From positions 1-20,981 of the forward strand of contig CALFTO010000118.1 in assembly GCA_937916195.1 (NCBI GenBank): 20,981 nucleotides of DNA, written 5' to 3'. The first letter of the stretch is position 1; the number at the start of each line of letters is the position of its first letter. Positions 14,441 through 20,709 of the stretch are shown piece after piece. The translations under genes and the position numbers were made by a program. Below the pieces are notes generated by a model, which searched no databases, was not told where the DNA came from, and saw only the letters and a list, made by a program, of their open reading frames with translations. Origin of the DNA: an uncultured Clostridia bacterium (lineage in GTDB: Bacteria > Bacillota > Clostridia > Oscillospirales > Acutalibacteraceae).

Positions 14441-15298
14441 ATGAGCGAGCTGGATTTATTTATAGACGAGATATGTCAAAAATATGGGTATGATTTGCAT
14501 TCAAGTGAAATAATAGGAAAAGGCTATACTAGTAGCATTTACAAAATTTCAGATAGTCTCTGCATGAAAATAACGGAAAAAGATACATGCCCGACTTTTT
14601 TGATGAAAATAAAAAATTGTGACAATCTTTGTATACCGATAAAGTCATTTACATCATCTACTGGTAAGTATGTTGGGTATGTTCAACGATATATAGATTC
14701 TTGTTGCCTGCAAGATTATATTGCAAAAAGGCAAAGTTTTGGCGAAAACGATGTTGCTCATATAATTTTTGATGTTTTAAAAGGATTATCGATCCTACAT
14801 AAGAATGGCTATGTTCATCGAGATTTTTACCCTGGTAATATCATGATACATTCTTCTAATAGTACTTATGCTGCGGTAATTATAGACTTTGATGAAACAC
14901 AGAAAACAACCGACGATACAAGAGCCTGTTTTCGCTATAGCGGTTATCATGCACCAGAAATAGTGTTATATGATGATCTTTATGACGAAAAATCAGAAAT
15001 ATTTGCAGTAGGGGTAATAATGTGGGAGCTATTGTTCGGTGATTGTCCATTTGGGGGGTATAGCTTTTTCGGAAGAGTTATTGCAAAATCCTGGGATGAT
15101 TATGAACGAAACAGCGCTAGCCACCATCAAAAAGTTACGGATGCACTCATGAACTTAAAAAGTTTTGTTAAAAGCACGGAGGTGTTATCTGTTGACTGCT
15201 CTGATTTGTTGATGAAATTATTGGCTGAGGATAAGGAAGAACGGATCTCGGCATCGTTGGCGATGGAACATGCTTTTTTTCGTGGGATTAAGTTGTGA
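14441..15298 (+). CDS. Ser/Thr-protein-kinase-like protein with a DFD instead of DFG motif
   Basis: 285 residues. The N-lobe has a glycine-rich loop IGKGYTSSIYKIS (25-37) and a candidate ATP lysine in CMKITEK (Lys43). The catalytic loop is VHRDFYPGNIMI (125-136), the metal motif IIDFDET (147-153) and the activation segment ends SGYHAPEIV (167-175), then GVIMWELLFGDCPFGG. The HRD aspartate and the APE motif are kept, but DFG is DFD, as often seen in APH and choline-kinase-like small-molecule kinases. It could phosphorylate a protein, phosphorylate the nucleoside product (self-protection or activation), or regulate the pathway. The start ATG 14441 has GGTGGA about 9 nt before it; the frame is open from a TTG at 14417 overlapping the previous gene. 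Confidence 0.75.
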   Translation: MSELDLFIDEICQKYGYDLHSSEIIGKGYTSSIYKISDSLCMKITEKDTCPTFLMKIKNCDNLCIPIKSFTSSTGKYVGYVQRYIDSCCLQDYIAKRQSFGENDVAHIIFDVLKGLSILHKNGYVHRDFYPGNIMIHSSNSTYAAVIIDFDETQKTTDDTRACFRYSGYHAPEIVLYDDLYDEKSEIFAVGVIMWELLFGDCPFGGYSFFGRVIAKSWDDYERNSASHHQKVTDALMNLKSFVKSTEVLSVDCSDLLMKLLAEDKEERISASLAMEHAFFRGIKL

Positions 15299-15315
15299 AT
15301 TGGAGAGGGATAAAT

Positions 15316-16374
15316 TTGAAAAATAAAGAGTTGAGAATTTGCATAGTTGGAGCTGGATTTGTTGGGATGAAACATGCGGCTGTATATTCTGCATTGCGTA
15401 ATACCAAAATGCAGATTGCGTGTGATTCGAATATAACTAATGCAACTATGATGGCAGAATGTTTTAAATTTCAAAAAGTTGAAATTGATTGGAGAAAAGC
15501 TGTTTCGGACGATGATGTAGATATAGTATGTATTTGCGTACCTAATCACATGCATTTCAACATAGCCCAAGAAGCACTGCTTGCTGGTAAATATGTTGTT
15601 TGTGAGAAGCCATTGGGAATGAATAGTAAGGAATCGTCAGCGTTATCTTCGTTGGCAGAGGAAAAAGGAATAAAAACATCATGTTGCTACAATTTAATAT
15701 ATACCCCTGCTATCCAGTATGTAAAATCAATTATTGAAAAAGGAGAACTGGGGGAATTGGTCTGTTTTCGGGGGACATATGACAACGACAGACTCTCAAA
15801 CCCGAACTCTGCATATGAATGGAGAATGAATAAAAAGATTTCTAAAGGAGGGGCAATTTGTGATTTGGGATTAAATATTATCGCAGTCTCTCAATATTTA
15901 TTTGGTGATACAAAATGTGTTACCGCAATGACTAGTGTTATTCATAAAACAAGAGAAGACAATAATGGCAATGTGTGTGATGTAGAGAATGATGATGTTG
16001 CACAGTTTATTTACGAATACAAAGATAAAGGAGTAGGATATATTTCTTGTAATAGAGTAGCACCAGGAAGTAAACAAGATATGAAATTTGAAGTACAGTT
16101 TACAGAGGGCGCAATTCGATACTCTTTGGAGAGAATGAATGAAGTACATATTTTTAGAACGAGGAATTGCGGATATGAAACGGTCATATCTGATGATAAA
16201 GGATGGTTTAATGTGGGATATGAAGACTTAAAGGAAATTGATGCGAACAATTTTTTATTAAGTATTATAAATGGAGAAAAGAATGAAGTTGATTTTGGTT
16301 TTGCAACTAAGATCGATAGGATTATCGAAGCTGTTTTGGAAGCGGCTGAAAAAAAGATGTGGATTGTTGTATGA
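15316..16374 (+). CDS. Gfo/Idh/MocA-family NAD(P)-dependent oxidoreductase (second copy)
   Basis: 352 residues if translation begins at TTG 15316, which has a strong GGAGAGGGA 6 nt upstream. A GTG at 15295 overlapping the kinase stop is the alternative and would add seven residues. The Rossmann fold reads RICIVGAGFVGMKHAA (7-22), followed by VDIVCICVPNHMHFNIA and the CEKPLG motif at 96-101. The C-terminal domain contains KISKGGAICDLGLNIIAVSQ; where many members have a catalytic DxxxH, this one has DLGLN, so the histidine seems replaced by Asn. The protein differs clearly from the first copy and is unlikely to be a recent duplicate. It could be the second half of an oxidation-reduction pair on the sugar. 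The substrate is unknown. Confidence 0.85.
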   Translation: MKNKELRICIVGAGFVGMKHAAVYSALRNTKMQIACDSNITNATMMAECFKFQKVEIDWRKAVSDDDVDIVCICVPNHMHFNIAQEALLAGKYVVCEKPLGMNSKESSALSSLAEEKGIKTSCCYNLIYTPAIQYVKSIIEKGELGELVCFRGTYDNDRLSNPNSAYEWRMNKKISKGGAICDLGLNIIAVSQYLFGDTKCVTAMTSVIHKTREDNNGNVCDVENDDVAQFIYEYKDKGVGYISCNRVAPGSKQDMKFEVQFTEGAIRYSLERMNEVHIFRTRNCGYETVISDDKGWFNVGYEDLKEIDANNFLLSIINGEKNEVDFGFATKIDRIIEAVLEAAEKKMWIVV

Positions 16375-16392
16375 AAATGAGGAGTGAAATAT

Positions 16393-17304
16393 ATGATTGA
16401 TCAATTTGCAACGCGGCTCCTGGTTATTTGCGTATTGACAGATGACTGCAATCAGACCTGCAAGTATTGTTCAGAAAATGCAGGAGTAGGAAATGCAAAA
16501 ATGCTACCTTATGATATGGTTGATAACCTGCTAAAGGATATTTATGAGGTGAGCAAAGAGGCAATTGTTAGTTTTATTGGTGGAGAAGCCACTATCTGGC
16601 CAAGATTCTATGAAATGCTGGGAGAGAAAAGCTTCAGAAAGTTTAAATATAAATCGTTATATACCAACGCAACTGCATTATCTACAAATGATGTTCTTGA
16701 TATTAAGGCTGCTGGTTTTTTTGAGGTCAGAGCTAGTATAGATTCTGATAGAAAACAGGAACATGATGCATTTCGTGGTGAGGGGACATTTGATAGAGCT
16801 GTCTCATATATAGAATTAATGACTAAAAATGATATTCCGGTTACAGTAGGGACGGTTCTGAAGAAATCCAATATAGGCAGACTGAATCATTTAGTAGATT
16901 TTCTAAAAAATCTAGATGTTAAAATGATTCATTTCTTTCCTCTGTATTTGAAGGGAAGAGGAAAAAGCCAGATGAAACTTGGAATCAATGAAACTGATCA
17001 ACTGATTATAAAGAATAAATTGCAAAATGATTACAAATTTACTCATTGTTCTAGGACACCTTTATGTAATAACGGAACAGCGTATTTTAAGGTGCTGAAT
17101 ACCGGAGAGTGTGTTGTTCAAAAAGGAAGAGAAAAATTAGTATTAGGAAGTTTATATGAAAACAGTTTTGTAGATTTGTACAGAAAAGCACAAAAAATGC
17201 TAAAGCCTAAGATTGTAGCATGTAAAAACTGCAAATATTATGACAATCCGATGCTATGTGAAAATATGCATATATACTGTATGGATGATTTGTTGCTGAA
17301 TTAA
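16393..17304 (+). CDS. Radical SAM protein with twitch/SPASM-type C-terminus (third in cluster)
   Basis: 303 residues. CNQTCKYC (Cys19, Cys23, Cys26) binds the radical SAM cluster and VSFIGGEATIWP (59-70) is the GGE motif, with Ala in place of the usual Pro. EVRASIDSD is the later SAM-binding strand. The C-terminal third has HCSRTPLCNNGT, a GECVVQKG turn, the LGSLYENSFVDLYRKA helix typical of SPASM/twitch proteins, and CKNCKYYDNPMLC followed by a last Cys. At least one auxiliary cluster is likely. AGGAG at 16380-16384 supports ATG 16393 over a GTG at 16384. It is the last gene of the tight operon, with no hairpin terminator right after it. The substrate is unknown; C-C bond formation, dehydration or epimerisation are all known for such enzymes. 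Confidence 0.82.
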   Translation: MIDQFATRLLVICVLTDDCNQTCKYCSENAGVGNAKMLPYDMVDNLLKDIYEVSKEAIVSFIGGEATIWPRFYEMLGEKSFRKFKYKSLYTNATALSTNDVLDIKAAGFFEVRASIDSDRKQEHDAFRGEGTFDRAVSYIELMTKNDIPVTVGTVLKKSNIGRLNHLVDFLKNLDVKMIHFFPLYLKGRGKSQMKLGINETDQLIIKNKLQNDYKFTHCSRTPLCNNGTAYFKVLNTGECVVQKGREKLVLGSLYENSFVDLYRKAQKMLKPKIVACKNCKYYDNPMLCENMHIYCMDDLLLN

Positions 17305-17340
17305 CCTTTTTCTTGGTATCTGTATGAAGTTGTTTGTGAA

Positions 17341-17369
17341 TTGTATGGATGGGAATAAATATGTATAAT
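17341..17369 (+). promoter_or_regulatory. Putative internal promoter for the last two cluster genes
   Basis: In the 145-bp gap between the third radical SAM gene and ugd there is a perfect TATAAT (17364-17369) with TTGTAT 17 nt upstream (17341-17346). The gap shows no other gene. It would let ugd and the phosphorylase-like gene be expressed separately from the main operon. Confidence 0.45.
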
Positions 17370-17449
17370 GCACACATAGTCTTCTGAAATATCTTATGCT
17401 AATTAGAAGCAGTATGTGCTAAAACAAATATGTGTGATGGGTTCGATTT

Positions 17450-18706
17450 ATGGATAATTGTTTAGTAGAAAATAAGAAATATCACATAACTGTAGTGGGA
17501 ATGGGATATGTTGGATTGTCTGTTGCTGTTATACTGGCACAGCATCATGAGATTACAGCGGTGGATATTCTTGATGATAAGGTTGACAAAATCAATAAAA
17601 GAATAACTCCGGTTAAGGACGATGAACTGCAATATTATTTTCAAAATGTTCCTTTGTCTTTGACAGCTGCTCTGACGGGGAAACATACATATAAAAATGC
17701 AGACTTTGTTTTTATTGCTGTTCCAACAAATTATGATCAATCATCAAACTCTTTTGATACAAGCATTATAGAAAATGTTGTGGAGGAGGCCTTAGAAGAA
17801 AAAACTGGGGCGTATATCGTAATTAAATCTACAGTACCTATTGGTTACACAGAAACACTTCGAAAAAAATATAACTATTCTCGTATCTTATTTTGCCCAG
17901 AATTTATACGCGAATCAAAAGCATTATATGATAATTTGTATCCGTCAAGAATTGTTGTTGGGGTAGATCTGCAGGACTCAATGCTGGTTGGTAGAGCTGG
18001 TATCGTAGGCGAAATTCTCAAGCAAGGCGCAAGAAAAGAAAATATACAAGTATTATTTGTTTCGTATGCAGAAGCGGAAGCAATTAAACTATTTTCAAAT
18101 ACATACCTTGCGATGAGAATTAGTTTCTTTAATGAACTTGATATTTATGCAGAAAAGAAAGGGTTAAACACAAAATCGATTATTGAAGGAGTATGTCTTG
18201 ATCCAAGGATAGGTCAATATTATAACAACCCCTCTTTTGGGTATGGTGGATATTGCCTGCCGAAGGATACTAGGCAACTTCTAATTGACTATGGAGACAT
18301 ACCACAAAAGCTTACTCAAGCAACAATAGAATCCAATAAGCTAAGGAAAAATCACATTATTAATCAAATAAAGCAAATGATAAATGATAAATATTTTCGT
18401 AATAATGGAATGCGGAATGGTAAAAACCTTGTCATTGGAATATATCGCCTAACAATGAAGTATAATTCTGATAATACTATGCAAAGTACAATTTGGGATA
18501 TAATAGAAGCGCTTCAAGAAGAAAATTACTCAATAATCGTGTATGAGCCAACGTGTGATGATCAACCGGCATATGAATTAGAAATAAGGAAAAACATTAC
18601 TTCTTTTAAGAATAGAAGCAACATAATTCTTGCTAACCGATATGATGATATATTGAATGATGTGATTGAGAAAGTTTATACTAGAGACATTTTTGGGAAA
18701 GACTAA
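17450..18706 (+). CDS. ugd: UDP-glucose 6-dehydrogenase (nucleotide-sugar dehydrogenase)
   Basis: 418 residues with the whole UDP-glucose/GDP-mannose dehydrogenase layout. The NAD-binding fold reads ITVVGMGYVGLSVAVILA (13-30), then FVFIAVPTN and VIKSTVPIGYT. The substrate and dimer region has CPEFIRESKALYDNLYPSRI (149-168), AEAEAIKLFSNTYLAMRISF and the catalytic cysteine in FGYGGYCLPKDTRQ (Cys269). The C-terminal UDP-binding domain follows. The closest pattern is the short bacterial Ugd type, which oxidises UDP-glucose twice to UDP-glucuronate. It acts in the cytosol and usually feeds capsule or cell-wall glycans; here no glycan genes are near, and the adjacent BlsD-like transferase needs exactly this donor. 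The start has only a weak GATGGG upstream. GDP-mannose or UDP-N-acetyl sugar versions are less likely. Confidence 0.85.
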   Translation: MDNCLVENKKYHITVVGMGYVGLSVAVILAQHHEITAVDILDDKVDKINKRITPVKDDELQYYFQNVPLSLTAALTGKHTYKNADFVFIAVPTNYDQSSNSFDTSIIENVVEEALEEKTGAYIVIKSTVPIGYTETLRKKYNYSRILFCPEFIRESKALYDNLYPSRIVVGVDLQDSMLVGRAGIVGEILKQGARKENIQVLFVSYAEAEAIKLFSNTYLAMRISFFNELDIYAEKKGLNTKSIIEGVCLDPRIGQYYNNPSFGYGGYCLPKDTRQLLIDYGDIPQKLTQATIESNKLRKNHIINQIKQMINDKYFRNNGMRNGKNLVIGIYRLTMKYNSDNTMQSTIWDIIEALQEENYSIIVYEPTCDDQPAYELEIRKNITSFKNRSNIILANRYDDILNDVIEKVYTRDIFGKD

Positions 18707-18722
18707 AAACATTGGTGATTTT

Positions 18723-19505
18723 ATGAAAGAACGATTGATTGATATCTTAAAACAGAATTATGGGGAAAACTATTTTGAATTAAGAACGGTTTTTGGACTT
18801 CCTGTTTCAATTCATTATAATGCATTAATTGTATCCCCTGTATGGAATCCAGCAGACGTTTTTTCGAATGAATCTTATAAAATTCAAGAAGTATCACAGC
18901 ACAAAATGATTAGTTCCTATATCGTTGAGTATTTAGGAAAAAAAGTGGCATGGATAAAATGTGTTCCGGGAAGTTGTAATTTGATTGATGTTTTGGGAAT
19001 GAGTGCTTCATTGGTATTCGATAAGATGATTTTTGTTGGAGCCGTAGGTTCTTTGTCAAGGAACACGCCTATTGGTGAAATTTGTACACCAGAAGTATGT
19101 GTGTCGGGGTGTATGTCCGAAGCGTATCTTCTTGAAGATCCATTACTCTGGAAACCATTCCAAATTGTAATGCCTAATGATAAAGCCTTCGTTGACAGAG
19201 TTTGCTGCATAAGGGGAGGTTTCATAAAGAAGTCAAAGGTGTTCTGTACTGATTCTATATTTTGTGAGCGTAGTCACTTGGGCTTTTTTGCAAGATATAA
19301 AGCAGAATATGTTGAAATGGAAACCAGCACATTTTATCGTATAGCTGAACTTTTTGAAATACCCTCTGTAGCGTTACTCATAGTATCAGATAATTTGATG
19401 ACTGGAAATCCACTAGTAGGAATGAATTCTATACAAGAAATCGAGTATAAGAAAAGTTATCAAGTGTTGCTTCCAGATTTATTAGGGAAGATTCTTCAAT
19501 TATAA
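18723..19505 (+). CDS. Nucleoside phosphorylase / nucleosidase family (PNP_UDP fold) protein
   Basis: 260 residues. Recognisable elements of the family are IFVGAVGSL (103-111, the phosphate or nucleoside-binding glycine-rich turn), the purine/ribose site VEMETSTFYRIAEL (197-210, like VEMEGAA in MTA/SAH nucleosidase) and LLIVSDN (218-224) with the candidate proton-donor Asp223. The N-terminal 70 residues are less typical, so substrate choice may be unusual. These enzymes cleave nucleosides by phosphorolysis or hydrolysis. Here it could recycle or trim a nucleoside, clear 5'-deoxyadenosine or methylthioadenosine made by the radical SAM enzymes, or protect the producer. The ATG at 18723 has GGTGA just upstream; it lies 16 nt after ugd and both are probably co-transcribed. 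Confidence 0.78.
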   Translation: MKERLIDILKQNYGENYFELRTVFGLPVSIHYNALIVSPVWNPADVFSNESYKIQEVSQHKMISSYIVEYLGKKVAWIKCVPGSCNLIDVLGMSASLVFDKMIFVGAVGSLSRNTPIGEICTPEVCVSGCMSEAYLLEDPLLWKPFQIVMPNDKAFVDRVCCIRGGFIKKSKVFCTDSIFCERSHLGFFARYKAEYVEMETSTFYRIAELFEIPSVALLIVSDNLMTGNPLVGMNSIQEIEYKKSYQVLLPDLLGKILQL

Positions 19506-19516
19506 TAAAAATGGGA

Positions 19517-19903
19517 GCTGTAGATATTTTCCCGTGTACTGTGGGGGTGGATTTGTTCCCGTGTTGTATTGACATTCACGGCATCGTCTCGACCCGTGTC
19601 GAGACGGTTGTTCAGTTGGTTAGAAAAAATCCCGATACACATATCAGCTTTGAAATCAGCCATGACGAGTTTGATTTAACGGCATCAGAGTCAAAGGCGA
19701 CTTATCAGAAGATTAAAGATCATGTGCTTGATAAGTTCGACTTAAAGGTATCAACGCTATATATTTCACAGGTGAAAGCCAAGTGTGGGATAATAGAGCG
19801 TGAGAATTACAACAATGGCTAAGGCAAAAGCAGAGTACCTCAATGCCCCCCTGAAAAAGAAAAAGCCATAATTAACGCACTCAAGCATTTCAAAATGATA
19901 TAA
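19517..19903 (+). pseudogene. C-terminal fragment of an RlmD/RumA-like 23S rRNA uracil methyltransferase, with nonsense codon
   Basis: From about 19517 the frame reads AVDIFPCTVG, VSTRVETVVQLVRKN, HDEFDLTASESKATYQKIKD, LKVSTLYISQVKAKCGIIER and ENYNNG. A TAA at 19820-19822 follows, and then in the same frame GKSRVPQCPPEKEKAIINAL KHFKMI to TAA 19901-19903. The VD.FP and HVETVVLL-like elements recall the end of RlmD/RumA-type methyltransferases, and the DLTA.ESKATY to ALKHF tail is one I remember on such proteins in gut Bacillota. The catalytic domain is absent. The start of similarity lies about 10 nt after the phosphorylase stop, so this may be a recombination junction. The family call is from memory. 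Confidence 0.5.
19585..19606. repeat. Perfect 9-bp inverted repeat inside the methyltransferase-like fragment
   Basis: CGTCTCGAC, loop CCGT, GTCGAGACG. It covers the codons for VSTRVET, where RlmD homologues have HVET. There is no T-run, so it is not a terminator. It may be a recombination or integration scar. Confidence 0.6.
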
Positions 19904-19953
19904 TCCGCATATTCGACAAAAATTAATCCTCTTTGTAAAATGGTATTTGATAT

Positions 19954-20011
19954 AATCCCCTTAAAGTAGACACTTGAAATAAAAAAATTTCAAGACTACT
20001 TTAAGGGGATT
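19954..20011 (+). mobile_element. IS3-type element left end with long hairpin
   Basis: AATCCCCTTAAAGTAG (19954-19969) pairs perfectly over 16 bp with CTACTTTAAGGGGATT (19996-20011). Inside it, CTTGAAA (19973-19979) pairs with TTTCAAG (19988-19994). The hairpin ends 5 nt before the start codon of a truncated IS3-type orfA, so it is most likely an IS terminal region. Downstream the element is cut short. Confidence 0.6.
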
Positions 20012-20016
20012 TTTCT

Positions 20017-20085
20017 ATGTCAAAAACAAAAGCAAGTTATGAGCAAAAATTAGAAACCGTATTGCAATATATAAACGGAAATATT
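20017..20085 (+). pseudogene. First ~23 codons of an IS3-family orfA (truncated)
   Basis: ATG 20017 opens MSKTKASYEQKLETVLQYIN followed by GNI, which matches the beginning of IS3/IS150-type OrfA helix-turn-helix proteins (basic start, then K.E.V..Y..GN.S). After that the sequence turns into an unrelated leader and the next gene's ribosome binding site, so the transposase is missing apart from this stub. Confidence 0.5.
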
Positions 20086-20110
20086 ATACTATCTGAAAGG
20101 GTGCTCATAA

Positions 20111-20326
20111 ATGAAGAAAATACTTATGTTTTTGTTGGCAGTAGTTATAATGGTAAATCCTATTTTAGTAAATGCACAATTAATTGGAGGAGCAGCGCAA
20201 CAAGCTGTTGATATTTCGGATATAAATGAAGGCAAGTATTATTCACAAAGTATATTTTATTTAGAAAGTTCAGATTTAGATAAAATAGTATCTTCGAAAA
20301 AAACATTTTGTAATTATAAGAAATAG
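20111..20326 (+). CDS. Small secreted protein, 71 aa, unknown
   Basis: The N-terminus MKKILMFLLAVVIMVNPILVNA is a textbook signal peptide: two lysines, a hydrophobic core of about 15 and a VNA site. The predicted mature part has about 49 residues and begins QLIGGAAQQAVDISDINEG, ending KTFCNYKK with a single cysteine. GAAAGGG at 20095-20101 precedes the ATG by about 9 nt. I do not recognise the family. It may be an intact small exported peptide, or the N-terminal stub of a longer secreted protein cut off by rearrangement, since it stands just beside a truncated IS. Confidence 0.5.
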   Translation: MKKILMFLLAVVIMVNPILVNAQLIGGAAQQAVDISDINEGKYYSQSIFYLESSDLDKIVSSKKTFCNYKK

Positions 20327-20355
20327 TATTATATTTTTTATTAGCGCTATAAAAA

Positions 20356-20396
20356 GTCCCGTCAGGATTGCAGATTTCTGCTTTTTCCAACGGGTC
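20356..20396 (+). terminator. Weak hairpin after the small secreted-protein gene
   Basis: CCCGT (20358-20362) can pair with ACGGG (20390-20394), with an inner GCAG/CTGC pair around 20370-20381 and some T-rich sequence following. The stem is short and interrupted, so it is only a possible terminator for the gene ending at 20326. Confidence 0.25.
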
Positions 20397-20439
20397 TGTT
20401 TTGATACATAAATACTGCATTATATTTTTTAAAAAAGCT

Positions 20440-20475
20440 TTGACAAAAAACAAATGTTCTACATGATAGTATATT
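20440..20475 (+). promoter_or_regulatory. Putative promoter of the structured leader RNA
   Basis: A perfect TTGACA at 20440-20445 is followed by the AT-rich stretch ATGATAGTATATT (20463-20475), which offers several imperfect -10 boxes at 17-19 nt spacing. It lies about 90 nt upstream of the structured element at 20558. No gene is seen between 20327 and 20558. Confidence 0.35.
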
Positions 20476-20557
20476 AATAAATAATATATTTACCCTACAA
20501 CTTAATATAATCTGAAACACATATTTTTATTTATTGGTTTTATGCCAACACATATTA

Positions 20558-20709
20558 TCTGACCGAAGAAAGTATAGTCCGATACTCGGTTAGTAACATA
20601 CGGACAATCAGAGCTTAAAGATTAAGCCGTTACATAGTTTCAGTACAAACTGTGCGAGAGGATGAAATGTCCTCCCGCTATTTGTGCTGTCTATGTGACG
20701 GCTTTTTTT
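20558..20709 (+). ncRNA. Structured leader RNA with intrinsic terminator and possible antiterminator
   Basis: Several helices are readable. TCTG pairs with CAGA (20558-20561/20609-20612); ACCG pairs with CGGT (20562-20565/20587-20590); AGTAT pairs with ATACT (20571-20575/20582-20586). The loop of that last hairpin, GTCCG (20577-20581), can pair with CGGAC (20601-20605), a possible pseudoknot. GCTTAA/TTAAGC (20613-20618/20622-20627) overlaps the 5' side of a 14-bp terminator stem (20624-20637/20691-20704, one G-T pair), whose T-run is at 20703-20709. Inside the terminator are stacked helices CAGTACAAA/TTTGTGCTG and GAGGA/TCCTC. The overlap is the layout of a riboswitch or attenuator. The segment AAGTATAGTCC also resembles the S element of group I introns, but no partner R element is seen upstream. 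I cannot name a known class. Confidence 0.55.

Noticed and set aside
20558..20640. Intact group I intron
   Set aside because: Only an S-like element (AAGTATAGTCC) is seen; no matching R element, P3/P8 or splice context was found in the upstream sequence.
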